7,368 nt of DNA from the NCBI GenBank assembly GCA_030831375.1, contig JAURLF010000017.1, positions 1-7,368 on the forward strand, read 5' to 3'. Shown piece by piece: positions 1 to 6,716 of the stretch. Made by a program: the position numbers and the translations under genes. The notes beneath the pieces are model-generated. The model saw only the letters and a program-made list of their open reading frames with translations, was not told where the DNA came from and ran no database searches. The first letter of the stretch is position 1. The number at the start of each line of letters is the position of its first letter. The DNA comes from Gaiellales bacterium. GTDB lineage: Bacteria > Actinomycetota > Thermoleophilia > Gaiellales > F1-60-MAGs149.

Positions 1-204
1 ACGACGGCGCCGACGGGCACGCTGCTGCAGGTGAACGGCCTCGGCTCCGCGCCGTGCCTGGTCGTCAACCGCGCGGCCGCGCTGCCCGCGAACACGATCC
101 AAGTCGTGGTGCCCGCCGGCACCGACCTCGCGACGCTGCCGACGCTCGGCGCGGCGACGGTGCTGGCCTCGAGCGCGGCGACGCGCGACGGCTGCCCGGG
201 CTAG
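1..204 (+). CDS. C-terminal part of an unidentified protein
   Basis: Frame 1 is open from the window edge to a TAG at 202-204 and gives 67 residues; the start lies outside the window. The visible part is rich in Ala, Val, Leu and Thr, with short beta-like stretches such as LVVNRAA and TIQVVVPAG, and two cysteines (in SAPCLVV and near the end in DGCPG). There is no membrane segment and no motif I recognise. The low Lys content and the two cysteines would fit a secreted or periplasmic protein, but that is only inference. The next gene starts 17 nt after the stop codon on the same strand, so the two may be co-transcribed. I cannot name a function. Confidence 0.6.
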   Translation, partial: TTAPTGTLLQVNGLGSAPCLVVNRAAALPANTIQVVVPAGTDLATLPTLGAATVLASSAATRDGCPG

Positions 205-220
205 GCGTCACACTGCCTCG

Positions 221-898
221 GTGACGCTCGTCGCCGCCCTCGCGATCGCGATCGCCTGCGTGGTGGTCGCCGAGCCGCGTCTCCTCGGCCGCGCGTGGCC
301 CGACCCGGTGCTCTCGTTCGGGGCGGGCATCGGCATCAGCTACGTCGTCATGCACCTGCTGCCAGAGCTCGCGCGCGGCGTCGGCACCATCTCGGACGGC
401 GTCGGCGCGAACCTGCCCACCGGCGAGGTCCTCGTCTACGGCCTCGTCCTGATCGGCATCCTCGGGACGCTCGCGCTGCATGCGCTGCAGGAGGGCCGTC
501 ACGGCCTCGCCCCGCATCCGCGGATCCGGCTGGTGCAGCCCGCGCTCGCGGCGCTGATCGTCGGGTACCTGCTGGCCGTCCGCGACGACCCCGAGGTCCG
601 GCCGGTGCTCGTCTTCGCGCTCGCGATCGGGCTGCACGTCGCGCTCAACGCCCACGCGCTCGCCACCAGGCTCGGCTCGCCGCTGGGCGGTCTGGCGCTC
701 GCCGCGGCCGTCGTCGCCGGCTACGGGATCGGCTCGGTCGCCGAGGCGCCGGAGGCGTGGGTGGCGGGCATCACCGCGCTGCTCGCCGGCGGCGTGATGA
801 CCCGCACGATCCGGGAGCTGCTCGACGAGGAGCGCCACCTCGTGGCCCTGGCGCTCGGCGCCGCGGCCGAGGGCGCGCTCCTGCTTGCGCTCCTCTAG
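221..898 (+). CDS. multi-pass membrane protein, weakly ZIP-like
   Basis: A 225-residue protein starting at GTG 221; no clear Shine-Dalgarno precedes it, so the start is uncertain. Most of the chain is hydrophobic, with about seven candidate membrane segments (roughly residues 2-17, 30-48, 70-88, 106-120, 127-147, 154-172, 180-195) and a short C-terminal one (207-225). The stretch around residues 33-50, including HLLPEL (His45, Pro48, Glu49), resembles the end of an early ZIP-transporter helix. His139 in LHVALNAHAL sits where ZIP proteins carry the metal-binding His of helix 4, and the late AGG...ELLDE segment recalls the ZIP C-terminal helix. The strongly conserved HExPHE-type motif of ZIP helix 5 is missing. 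It may therefore be a diverged ZIP relative or an unrelated integral membrane protein; metal transport should not be assumed. It ends 3 nt before the convergent lipase gene. Confidence 0.8.
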   Translation: MTLVAALAIAIACVVVAEPRLLGRAWPDPVLSFGAGIGISYVVMHLLPELARGVGTISDGVGANLPTGEVLVYGLVLIGILGTLALHALQEGRHGLAPHPRIRLVQPALAALIVGYLLAVRDDPEVRPVLVFALAIGLHVALNAHALATRLGSPLGGLALAAAVVAGYGIGSVAEAPEAWVAGITALLAGGVMTRTIRELLDEERHLVALALGAAAEGALLLALL

Positions 899-905
899 GG
901 GCTAG
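895..905. other. overlap-tight convergent junction, CTAG inverted repeat
   Basis: The plus-strand stop TAG (896-898) and the minus-strand stop TAG (902-904 read in reverse) are separated by GGG only. CTAG at 895-898 and CTAG at 902-905 form a 4-bp inverted repeat with a 3-nt loop. Two convergent TAG stops are complementary automatically, so only one base pair here is extra. This is too weak to call a terminator alone, but it matches the two stronger convergent junctions in this window. Confidence 0.3.
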
Positions 906-2170
906 TCGAGGATGCTGCCGACGTCGGCGAGCACGCCCTGCGGCTGCCCCACGGGCGGCGGCCAATCGCAAGAGGGCTCGGGCGGCGGGTCCGAGAACCG
1001 CGCGTAGAGCCACGGCACGACGGTCACGGCGCCGACTTGGAGCGCCTGGATGTGCCCCACGCCACCCAGCCAGACCATCGTCAGATCCGTGCCGACTGCG
1101 CACCACTCGACCTGCAGCGCGGCGTTCGTGGCGGGCGGGATGACGGAATCGCCCGTCCCCTGCACGACCATCAGCGGCAGCCCGCGGGGCGGCGGCTGCG
1201 GGGTCTGCGCGGCGGCCGCCGCGTACATCTGCGGATCGCCCGCGGGGTTGCCGTCGAAGAAGGGCACGCAGAGCGCGGCGGCGCCCATGGCGGCGATCGT
1301 CGGGACAGGGACGCCCTCGCCGAGACAGGCGTCGGCGACGGGGCGGTACCAGCGGCGCCCCGCGTCGGAGACGACGCGGTCGTAGTCGACGTCCGGGGTG
1401 ACGGCCGGCCAGGAGGCATAGACCTCGGCCCCCACGCCCCAGCCGATACCGGTCGACCACTGCGCGCCGACGATGCGCACGAGGTCGGCGGCGGGCGCGA
1501 TCGCCCCCACCCCGACGAGCTCGCGCTCGGGCATCAGCTCGGCGCCGAGCTGGGCGGTCCAGAGCGCGGCGTGCCCGCCCTGCGAGTGCCCCATCACGGC
1601 CCACGGCCGACCCGGCGCGGCACCCGGCACGTCGTCGAGGGCGCGCACGGCGTTGACGACATCGTGCGCCTCGGCGCGGCCGAGCAGATACTGCGGTGGG
1701 CCGGCGGTGCCGAGCCCGGCGTAGTCGGGCGCGACGACGGCGAAGCCGAGCCGGACGGCCAGCGGGATCCACTCCCGGCCGGGCCCAACGGGCTCCTTGC
1801 GGCGGCTCGGCGCGCAGCCGCGGCCGAGCCCGATCGTGCCGTGCGCCCAGGCCAGCACGGGCCTCCCGGCCGCGGGCGCGGGCTGCGCGGGCACGTAGGC
1901 GATGCCGCCGGAGACGGACGGCGCGCCGTCCTGGCGCACGGACCGGTACAGGATGCGGTAGGCCGTCGCGCCCTCGACGTCGGCCTCGGGCAGCGACTCG
2001 ACGCGCAGGAGCGCGCCCGGGGCGGCCTCCTCGAAGCCATCCGGGGCGGCGTAGAAGGCGTCGAGGCCGTCTTGGCGGCGCTCGTCGGCGATCCGGTGCG
2101 AGAGCGCGGACAGGCCGATGGCGGCGGCGATCACCCCGAGGGCGACGAGGATCCCGGTCTTGATCGACAC
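902..2170 (-). CDS. secretory lipase-type alpha/beta hydrolase
   Basis: A 422-residue serine hydrolase of the secretory lipase (LIP) type, expected to hydrolyse ester bonds of lipids or related esters outside the membrane. Residues 5-24 form one hydrophobic segment after Lys4, an uncleaved anchor or signal peptide. The catalytic machinery is visible: an oxyanion strand AWAHGT (107-112), the nucleophile elbow GHSQGG with Ser196, an acid Asp341 in QGTGD, and His373 in GGVGH. Spacing and length fit the family. Five cysteines (119, 282, 301, 357, 401) in the exported part could form disulphides. The start is GTG at 2168-2170 with no strong Shine-Dalgarno. The C-terminus is Pro-rich. The gene diverges from metF across 88 nt and converges on the membrane-protein gene. 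The substrate cannot be read from the sequence. Confidence 0.9.
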   Translation of the reverse strand: MSIKTGILVALGVIAAAIGLSALSHRIADERRQDGLDAFYAAPDGFEEAAPGALLRVESLPEADVEGATAYRILYRSVRQDGAPSVSGGIAYVPAQPAPAAGRPVLAWAHGTIGLGRGCAPSRRKEPVGPGREWIPLAVRLGFAVVAPDYAGLGTAGPPQYLLGRAEAHDVVNAVRALDDVPGAAPGRPWAVMGHSQGGHAALWTAQLGAELMPERELVGVGAIAPAADLVRIVGAQWSTGIGWGVGAEVYASWPAVTPDVDYDRVVSDAGRRWYRPVADACLGEGVPVPTIAAMGAAALCVPFFDGNPAGDPQMYAAAAAQTPQPPPRGLPLMVVQGTGDSVIPPATNAALQVEWCAVGTDLTMVWLGGVGHIQALQVGAVTVVPWLYARFSDPPPEPSCDWPPPVGQPQGVLADVGSILD

Positions 2171-2258
2171 CGCGGCGATGCTACCAAGGGCGAGACCGGC
2201 GCCTGCGGCGATTGTGTTATTGTAGAGCAGATTAGTAAACTAGTAGGAGGGCCCGCCC
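2171..2258. promoter_or_regulatory. divergent intergenic region with AT-rich metF leader
   Basis: These 88 nt separate the lipase (minus) from metF (plus). The metF-proximal part, about 2211-2245, is AT-rich against a very GC-rich background. It holds a possible -10, TATTGT (2218-2223), without a convincing -35. An alternative is TTGTGT (2212-2217) with TAAACT (2236-2241). The 10-nt palindrome TAGT-AA-ACTA lies at 2233-2242 and extends imperfectly to 2231-2244; it looks like a small operator placed between promoter and ribosome-binding site. A strong Shine-Dalgarno AGGAGG (2245-2250) sits 8 nt before the metF ATG. The promoter assignment is tentative; the ribosome-binding site is clear. I saw no SAM or cobalamin riboswitch-like element. 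Confidence 0.5.
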
Positions 2259-3173
2259 ATGCAGACCACGACCCGCATCCCGTTGACCGAGCGCCGCCTC
2301 GCGCCTGTTGAGCGCCTGCACCGCGCGGGAGCGGCGGTCACCGCGTCCTTCGAGTTCTTCCCGCCGCGCACACCGGAACTGGCCCGCGGCCTCGAGGAGA
2401 CCGTCGACCGCCTGCGGCCCCTCCACCCGACCTTCGTCAGCGTCACCTACGGTGCGGGAGGGACGACCCGCGACGAGACGCTGGACACCGTCATCGCCCT
2501 CAGTCGACTGGGCCTGCGCGTGGCGGCGCACCTGACCTGCGTCGGGCACACACGGGGCGAGGTCCGCGACATCGCAGCCCGCTACCTGGACCACGGGGTC
2601 GACCGCATCCTCGCCCTGCGCGGCGACCTGCCGGCCGACTACGGGTCGCCGCCGACCGACGGCCTCGACCACGCCGCGGACCTCGTCCACGAGCTCCGCG
2701 ACTGCGGCGTCCCCCACGTCGCCGTCGCCGCGTTCCCCGAGGGACACCCGGAGAGCGGGTTCGACATCGAACGCGAGATCGAGAACCTGCTGCGCAAGGA
2801 GGCGGCCGGCGCCACGCAGGCGATCACGCAGTTCTGCCTCGACAACGAGGCGATCCTGCGCTTCCACGACCGGGCCCGCCGGGCCGGCGTGACGCTAGAG
2901 ATCGTGCCGGGCATCCTGCCCGTCGCGAACGTGGCGCAGACGCGCGCCTTCGCCATCAAGGTCGGGGCGTCGATCCCCGACTGGCTCGACCGACTCTACG
3001 ACGGGCTCGACGACGAGCAGCCGACACGCGACCTCGTGGCGGCGGCGCTGGCCGCCGAGCAGTGCGCCGACCTCGCCGCCCACGGACTTGGGCACGTGCA
3101 CTTCTACACCCTCAACCGCGCCCCCCTGACCTACGCCGTCTGCCGGGTGCTGGGAATGCGGGTGCGCCTGTGA
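2259..3173 (+). CDS. metF: 5,10-methylenetetrahydrofolate reductase
   Basis: A 304-residue FAD enzyme that reduces 5,10-methylene-THF to 5-methyl-THF, supplying the methyl group for methionine synthesis. It is cytoplasmic and a TIM barrel by family. Diagnostic segments appear in order: SFEFFPP (30-36) with the catalytic Glu32, VSVTYGAGGT (60-69), HLTC (91-94), ALRGD (119-123) with the Asp that tunes the flavin, AAFPEGHPES (157-166), TQFCLDN (190-196) with the folate-contacting Gln191, and HFYTLNR (281-287). Length matches bacterial single-domain MetF; the eukaryotic regulatory domain is absent. About 25 residues precede the barrel. The ATG at 2259 is supported by AGGAGG 8 nt upstream. The gene is followed closely by ppa in the same direction, probably one transcript. 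A palindrome in the leader suggests repressor control, but no known riboswitch is visible. Confidence 0.96.
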   Translation: MQTTTRIPLTERRLAPVERLHRAGAAVTASFEFFPPRTPELARGLEETVDRLRPLHPTFVSVTYGAGGTTRDETLDTVIALSRLGLRVAAHLTCVGHTRGEVRDIAARYLDHGVDRILALRGDLPADYGSPPTDGLDHAADLVHELRDCGVPHVAVAAFPEGHPESGFDIEREIENLLRKEAAGATQAITQFCLDNEAILRFHDRARRAGVTLEIVPGILPVANVAQTRAFAIKVGASIPDWLDRLYDGLDDEQPTRDLVAAALAAEQCADLAAHGLGHVHFYTLNRAPLTYAVCRVLGMRVRL

Positions 3174-3198
3174 CGGTGGGGTGTGGGACGATCCGCCC

Positions 3199-3708
3199 GT
3201 GAAGCACACCCCGAAGTCCCAGCCGGTCGCCTACATCGAGATCCCGAAGGGATCGCGCAACAAGTACGAGTACGACGAGACGTACGGCCGCGTCGTGCTC
3301 GACCGCACGCTGCGCGGCAGCACGCACTATCCGTGCGACTACGGGTTCCTGCTGGACACGCTCGGCGCGGACGGCGACCCCCTCGACGTGCTCGTGCTCC
3401 TGACCGAGCCGACGTTCCCCGGCTGCCTGATCCCGTGCGACCCGGTCGGGGTGCTGCACATGCACGACGAGTCAGGCGACGATCCGAAGCTCCTGATGAT
3501 CCCCCACGACGACCCCTCGTGGAGCCACAACGAGCACCTCGCCGACATCAACGCGAACCTGCTCGAGGAGATCGCGCACTTCTTCTCGGTCTACAAGGAC
3601 CTCGAGGAGCACAAGTCGGTGACGATCGGCGACTGGGAGGATCGCGAGGCCGCGGAGCGGCTGGTCGGCGAGGGACGCGCCCGCTTCCTCGCCGCGAACC
3701 CGGCCTGA
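3199..3708 (+). CDS. ppa: inorganic pyrophosphatase, class A (family I)
   Basis: A soluble cytoplasmic enzyme that hydrolyses pyrophosphate to two phosphates with Mg2+, pulling biosynthetic reactions forward. Starting from GTG 3199 it has 169 residues, the usual size. The family signature DGDPLDV (58-64) gives metal ligands Asp58, Asp60 and Asp63. Other active-site residues by alignment to the E. coli enzyme are Glu14, Lys22, Glu24, Arg36, Tyr48, Asp90, Asp95, Lys97, and Tyr132-Lys133 in VYKDLE. All expected residues are present. A GTG at 3181 is also in frame and adds six residues (start MWDDPP); I prefer 3199 because relatives begin shortly before the IEIPKG strand and GGGA (3185-3188) can serve as a weak Shine-Dalgarno. 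It lies 25 nt (7 nt for the longer form) after metF and converges on tenA. Confidence 0.95.
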   Translation: MKHTPKSQPVAYIEIPKGSRNKYEYDETYGRVVLDRTLRGSTHYPCDYGFLLDTLGADGDPLDVLVLLTEPTFPGCLIPCDPVGVLHMHDESGDDPKLLMIPHDDPSWSHNEHLADINANLLEEIAHFFSVYKDLEEHKSVTIGDWEDREAAERLVGEGRARFLAANPA

Positions 3709-3732
3709 GCCGGGGCCCCGGGGCTTCAGGCC
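3702..3732. terminator. bidirectional hairpin between ppa and tenA
   Basis: GGCCTGA (3702-3708) and TCAGGCC (3726-3732) are exact 7-nt inverted repeats. GCC (3709-3711) with GGC (3722-3724) extends the stem past a 1-nt bulge. Between them is the perfect 12-nt palindrome CCGGGGCCCCGG (3710-3721). Both TGA stop codons (ppa 3706-3708; tenA complement of 3726-3728) lie inside the arms. Three of the seven base pairs follow automatically from convergent TGA stops; the rest do not. There is no U tract, as is common in high-GC actinobacteria. A shared terminator for both genes is the likely role. Confidence 0.6.
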
Positions 3733-4388
3733 CGGTCGAGCCCCATCTGCCAGAACGCCGCTTCGAGCCGGGCCGCCTCCCGGAAGACGCCCTCGAGCCC
3801 GTCCCGGCGCGCCGCCGAGCCGTGCCGCGCGTGCAGGCGCTCCATCCGCTCGACGGCGTCGCGCACGCCGTCCTGGTACTCGGCGCCCGCATAGGCGGCG
3901 ATCCACGCCTCGTATGGGTTGGCCTCGCCGCGCACGGTGGCGGGGTCGGCGGCGAGGCGCGCGCCGATCTCGCCATAGCCGACGGTGCAGGGCGCGAGCG
4001 CGACGGCGAGGTCGAGGGCGTCGCCGGCGACGCCCGTCTCGAGGACGAACGACGTGTAGGCGGTGTTGGCAGGGTCCTCCTCGGCCGCCTCGAGGGCGGC
4101 CTCGTCGAGGCCCCACTGCGCGCAGTACTCGACGTGCAGGCGCATCTCGACCTCGATGATCCCGGCCGCCGCGGCCGCGGCCCAGCGCAGGTCCTCGACG
4201 GTGTCGGCCTTGTAGGCCTCGAGCGCATGGGCGCGCGCGAACTGCACGAGGAAGCGGTAGTCCTGCACGAGGTACTCGCGGAACGCGGCCTCGGGCAGCG
4301 TTCCGTCGGCGACGCCCTGGACGAACGGGTGGTGGGTGAAGGCGCGCCAGTCGTCGGCGCACGCGGCCCGCAGGTCGTCGATCAGCAC
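3726..4388 (-). CDS. tenA: TenA-type aminopyrimidine aminohydrolase (thiaminase II)
   Basis: A 220-residue, all-helical cytoplasmic enzyme of the TenA/THI-4 family, which hydrolyses aminopyrimidine breakdown products of thiamine to give HMP for thiamine salvage. The family opening HPFVQGVADGTLP (20-32) is clear. By alignment to Bacillus subtilis TenA I find Asp43 (Asp44), Tyr111 (Tyr112), the catalytic Cys134 (Cys135), Tyr138 (Tyr139), Tyr166 (Tyr163) and Glu209 (Glu205), so it belongs to the Cys-containing TenA_C group. The position of Tyr47 is Phe46, a change I recall also in Helicobacter pylori TenA. The start is GTG (4386-4388), 9 nt after the stop of the MFS gene, with a poor Shine-Dalgarno; this suggests translational coupling. 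No thiC, thiD or thiE gene and no THI-box riboswitch is visible here. Confidence 0.92.
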   Translation of the reverse strand: MLIDDLRAACADDWRAFTHHPFVQGVADGTLPEAAFREYLVQDYRFLVQFARAHALEAYKADTVEDLRWAAAAAAGIIEVEMRLHVEYCAQWGLDEAALEAAEEDPANTAYTSFVLETGVAGDALDLAVALAPCTVGYGEIGARLAADPATVRGEANPYEAWIAAYAGAEYQDGVRDAVERMERLHARHGSAARRDGLEGVFREAARLEAAFWQMGLDRA

Positions 4389-4397
4389 GCCGGCAGC

Positions 4398-5837
4398 CTA
4401 GGCGGGGCCGGATTCGAGCGCATCCATCTGCTCGAGCTCGGTGCCCTTCGTCTCGCGCACGAAGCGCCAGACGTAGAGGAGGGACAGCACCGCGAACAGG
4501 GTGAACAGGCCGTAGGCGATGCCGAGGCCGACCTGCACGAGCTCGGGGAACATCTCGGAGACGACGAAGTTGGCGATCCAGTTGGCCATCACGCCGACGG
4601 ACAGCGCGGCGGCGCGGATGCTGTTCGGGAACATCTCACCGAGCAGGACCCAGACCACCGGTCCCCAGGTGGCCGCGAAGAAGGCGACGAACACGTTCAG
4701 GGCGACGACGGCGATCGGCCCCTGCGCGCCGTCGAGCTGCGGCTGGCCGTCGACGCGGCCCGCGGTCGCGAAGACGACGGCGAGGGTGCCGAGGCTGAGC
4801 GCCATGCCGACGCTGCCGACGAGGAGCAGCGGCTTGCGACCGACGCGGTCGACGAGCAGGATCGCGACGACGGTGAAGGCGACGTTGACGAGCGAGATGA
4901 TCGTCGAGGTGAGAAACGCGTCGCCCGCATCGAAGCCGACGCTCTCCCAGATCAGGTTGGAGTAGTAGAAGACGGCGTTGATGCCGACGAACTGCTGGAA
5001 GACGGCGATGCCGATGCCGATCCAGACGACGGGCAGGAGCCCGGAGCCCTTCGCGCGCAGGTCGGAGAGCCGCGACGCGCCGTCGTCGGCGAGGGACGCG
5101 CGGATCGCGGCGAGCTTGGGGGCGACGTCGTCGACGTAGATCGACTGCAGGACGGCGCGGGCCTCGTCGTCGCGCTCGGCTCCGACGAGGTAGCGCGGCG
5201 ACTCGGGGAGGCGCGCGGCGAGCAGGCCGTAGGCCGTGGCGGGCACCACCATCAGGAGGAACATCCACTGCCAGGCCTCGAGCGGGCCGAGCGGGTTGGA
5301 GGCGGAGTCCCCGGCGAGGTTGATGATCACCTCGTTGACCAGCTGGGTGGCGAAGATGCCGATCACGATCGCGAACTGGAACAGCGACGAGAGCCGGCCG
5401 CGCAGATGCGCCGGGGCGATCTCGGCGATGTACATCGGCGAGACGACGGCGGCGAGGCCGATCGCGAAGCCGCCGACCACGCGCCAGGCCATGAAGTCCC
5501 AGACCGCGATCGGCAGCGCCGTGCCGATGCCGGCGACGAGGAACAGCAGCGCCGCGACGAGCATCACGCGGCGCCGGCCGAAGCGGGCCGCGATGCCACC
5601 GCCGATGAAGGCGCCGACGGCGGAGCCGAGCAGGGCGATCGACACGACGAACCCCTGCAGGAAGCCGCCGGTGATCGAGAACTCGGCGAAGACGGCCTTG
5701 TTGGCGCCGTTGATGACGCTCGAGTCGTACCCGAACAGGAAGCCGCCGAGAGCGGCCACGAGCGCGAGCGCGACGACGCGCCCGGTGCGGACGCGCTCAG
5801 GCGGGCTGTCTGGGGAGGGGTCCGCGGGGGCGTGCAT
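4398..5837 (-). CDS. sugar-porter family MFS transporter (XylE/GalP-like)
   Basis: A 479-residue, 12-helix inner-membrane transporter, probably a sugar/H+ symporter. Family motifs appear in order: GGFLFGYD (31-38), RFGRRR (85-90), RVVGG...SPMYIAE (119-139), PESPR (211-215), QQFVGIN (281-287), DRVGRK (330-335), WGPVVWVLLGEMFP (391-404) and ETKG (462-465). By alignment with E. coli XylE the sugar-contact residues Gln154, Gln281, Gln282, Asn287, Trp396 and Trp420 are kept, the proton-coupling Asp38 and Arg119 are kept, and the XylE Gln415 position is Asn419. A sugar is thus the best guess, though which one is unknown. The ATG at 5835-5837 is chosen because the hydrophilic 20-residue N-terminus then matches relatives; the frame stays open far upstream and there is no strong Shine-Dalgarno. 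It is the first gene of a unit with tenA, 9 nt downstream. Confidence 0.92.
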   Translation of the reverse strand: MHAPADPSPDSPPERVRTGRVVALALVAALGGFLFGYDSSVINGANKAVFAEFSITGGFLQGFVVSIALLGSAVGAFIGGGIAARFGRRRVMLVAALLFLVAGIGTALPIAVWDFMAWRVVGGFAIGLAAVVSPMYIAEIAPAHLRGRLSSLFQFAIVIGIFATQLVNEVIINLAGDSASNPLGPLEAWQWMFLLMVVPATAYGLLAARLPESPRYLVGAERDDEARAVLQSIYVDDVAPKLAAIRASLADDGASRLSDLRAKGSGLLPVVWIGIGIAVFQQFVGINAVFYYSNLIWESVGFDAGDAFLTSTIISLVNVAFTVVAILLVDRVGRKPLLLVGSVGMALSLGTLAVVFATAGRVDGQPQLDGAQGPIAVVALNVFVAFFAATWGPVVWVLLGEMFPNSIRAAALSVGVMANWIANFVVSEMFPELVQVGLGIAYGLFTLFAVLSLLYVWRFVRETKGTELEQMDALESGPA

Positions 5838-6050
5838 GGGGGCGACGGTACCGGACAGGGCCGCCGGACCACGACCCCGAAGCACAGCCGATTGTTCGTC
5901 AATAGACTTAGGCCAATACCTATCAAAGTAGAAAGGTGTTGATTTTTCGAAACCAATCGTCTGAAGCCTATGTATTATGCTCAGCAGAAAACGATTATTA
6001 GACAATACACATAGGATAAAAACTATTCTACACTGCGGTAGGATCCCTCC
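5838..6050. promoter_or_regulatory. AT-rich divergent promoter region (MFS-tenA / nitroreductase)
   Basis: The 213 nt between two divergent genes. By hand count, 47 of the 140 bases at 5891-6030 are G or C (34 %), in sharp contrast to both flanks. Visible elements: ATTG-N5-CAAT (5891-5903); TTTCGAAA palindrome (5945-5952); a 7-nt inverted repeat CCTATGT (5967-5973) / ACATAGG (6009-6015); and a repeated TTAG(1-2 nt)CAATAC motif at 5908-5919 and 5998-6008. For the MFS gene a weak promoter can be drawn on the minus strand: TTGATA (5921-5926), 16-nt spacer, TATTGA (5899-5904). For the nitroreductase gene, TAGGAT (6012-6017) or TATTCT (6024-6029) could be -10 boxes without good -35 boxes. AGGA (6040-6043), 7 nt before ATG 6051, is its ribosome-binding site. 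Regulator binding is inference. Confidence 0.55.
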
Positions 6051-6680
6051 ATGCAGCTGCAACTGACCCCCGATCAGCTCCTCACCACCACCCGCGCCGT
6101 GCGCAAGCGGCTCGACCTCGAGCGCCCCGTGCCGCGTGACGTGCTGGAGGAGTGCGTATCGGTAGCCCTGCAGGCTCCGAGCGCCGGCAACACGCAGACC
6201 TGGTCGTTCGTGATCGTGACGGACCAGCCTGCCAAGGACGCGATCGCCGATCGCTACCGGACCTCGTTCGCCGCGTACGCCGCAGCCGGCACTCCGGCCG
6301 ACGAGCTGTCCCCGCTGGGCCGGCGGATGATGGACTCGGCGCAGTTCCTCGCAGACCACATGCACGAGGTCCCGGCGCTGGTGATCCCATGCGTGCAGGG
6401 ACGCCTCGAGCGGCGGGCGCCGGAAGGCCAGGCCGCCGGCTGGGGCTCGATCGTGCAGGCCGGCTGGAGCTTCTGCCTCGCGGCCCGCTCGCGCGGCCTC
6501 GGCACCTGCTGGACGACGCTGCACCTGACCTACGAGCGCGAGGTGGCCGACGTACTGGGGATCCCGTTCGAGGAGGTCACCCAGTCGTGCCTGCTGCCCG
6601 TCGCGTACACCAAGGGCACCGACTTCAAGCCGGGCCCGCGCACCGACGCGGCGGACGTGATCCGCTGGGACCGCTGGTAG
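6051..6680 (+). CDS. nitroreductase-family FMN oxidoreductase
   Basis: A 209-residue cytoplasmic protein of the nitroreductase superfamily, which uses FMN and NAD(P)H to reduce nitro compounds, quinones or other acceptors; the natural substrate is not readable. FMN-binding features are visible: TRAVRKR (14-20), where the Arg residues contact the FMN phosphate and ring; APSAGNTQTW (42-51), the typical APSxxNxQPW segment with Thr for Pro; and GLGTCW (149-154), the glycine-rich loop near the FMN phosphate. The C-terminal FKPGPR (192-197) is also common in the family. The length is normal. ATG 6051 has AGGA 7 nt upstream. It is read divergently from the MFS-tenA unit, across the AT-rich region, and is followed by a short hairpin (6701-6716). 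The subfamily cannot be fixed by eye. Confidence 0.92.
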   Translation: MQLQLTPDQLLTTTRAVRKRLDLERPVPRDVLEECVSVALQAPSAGNTQTWSFVIVTDQPAKDAIADRYRTSFAAYAAAGTPADELSPLGRRMMDSAQFLADHMHEVPALVIPCVQGRLERRAPEGQAAGWGSIVQAGWSFCLAARSRGLGTCWTTLHLTYEREVADVLGIPFEEVTQSCLLPVAYTKGTDFKPGPRTDAADVIRWDRW

Positions 6681-6700
6681 CGGCGGGCGCGTCACCGCCT

Positions 6701-6716
6701 CCGCACCGCCGTGCGG
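6701..6716 (+). terminator. hairpin after the nitroreductase gene
   Basis: CCGCAC (6701-6706) and GTGCGG (6711-6716) are a perfect 6-bp inverted repeat around a CGCC loop, 20 nt after the nitroreductase stop codon. It is followed by only two T residues, so it is weak as a classical intrinsic terminator. It directly abuts the TTGACA promoter element of the next small gene. Confidence 0.4.

Noticed and set aside
1037..2311. A 424-codon plus-strand open frame opposite the lipase gene
   Set aside because: Antisense to a complete hydrolase with an intact catalytic triad. Low-complexity translation with no recognisable motif.
3183..5942. A 919-codon plus-strand open frame across ppa, tenA and the MFS gene
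   Set aside because: It lies in another frame or antisense to three clearly recognised genes, and its translation is Arg/Gly/Asp-rich without domains. Long shadow frames are expected in very GC-rich coding DNA.
5945..5952. TTTCGAAA palindrome as a regulator site
   Set aside because: An 8-nt palindrome in AT-rich DNA is readily expected by chance, and the flanks do not extend the symmetry without a bulge.
5838..6050. THI-box (TPP) riboswitch upstream of the MFS-tenA unit
   Set aside because: I looked on the minus strand for the conserved CTGAGA and the CTGAxCTGGxTAATACC-like segments and found none; the region is AT-rich and unlike a TPP aptamer.
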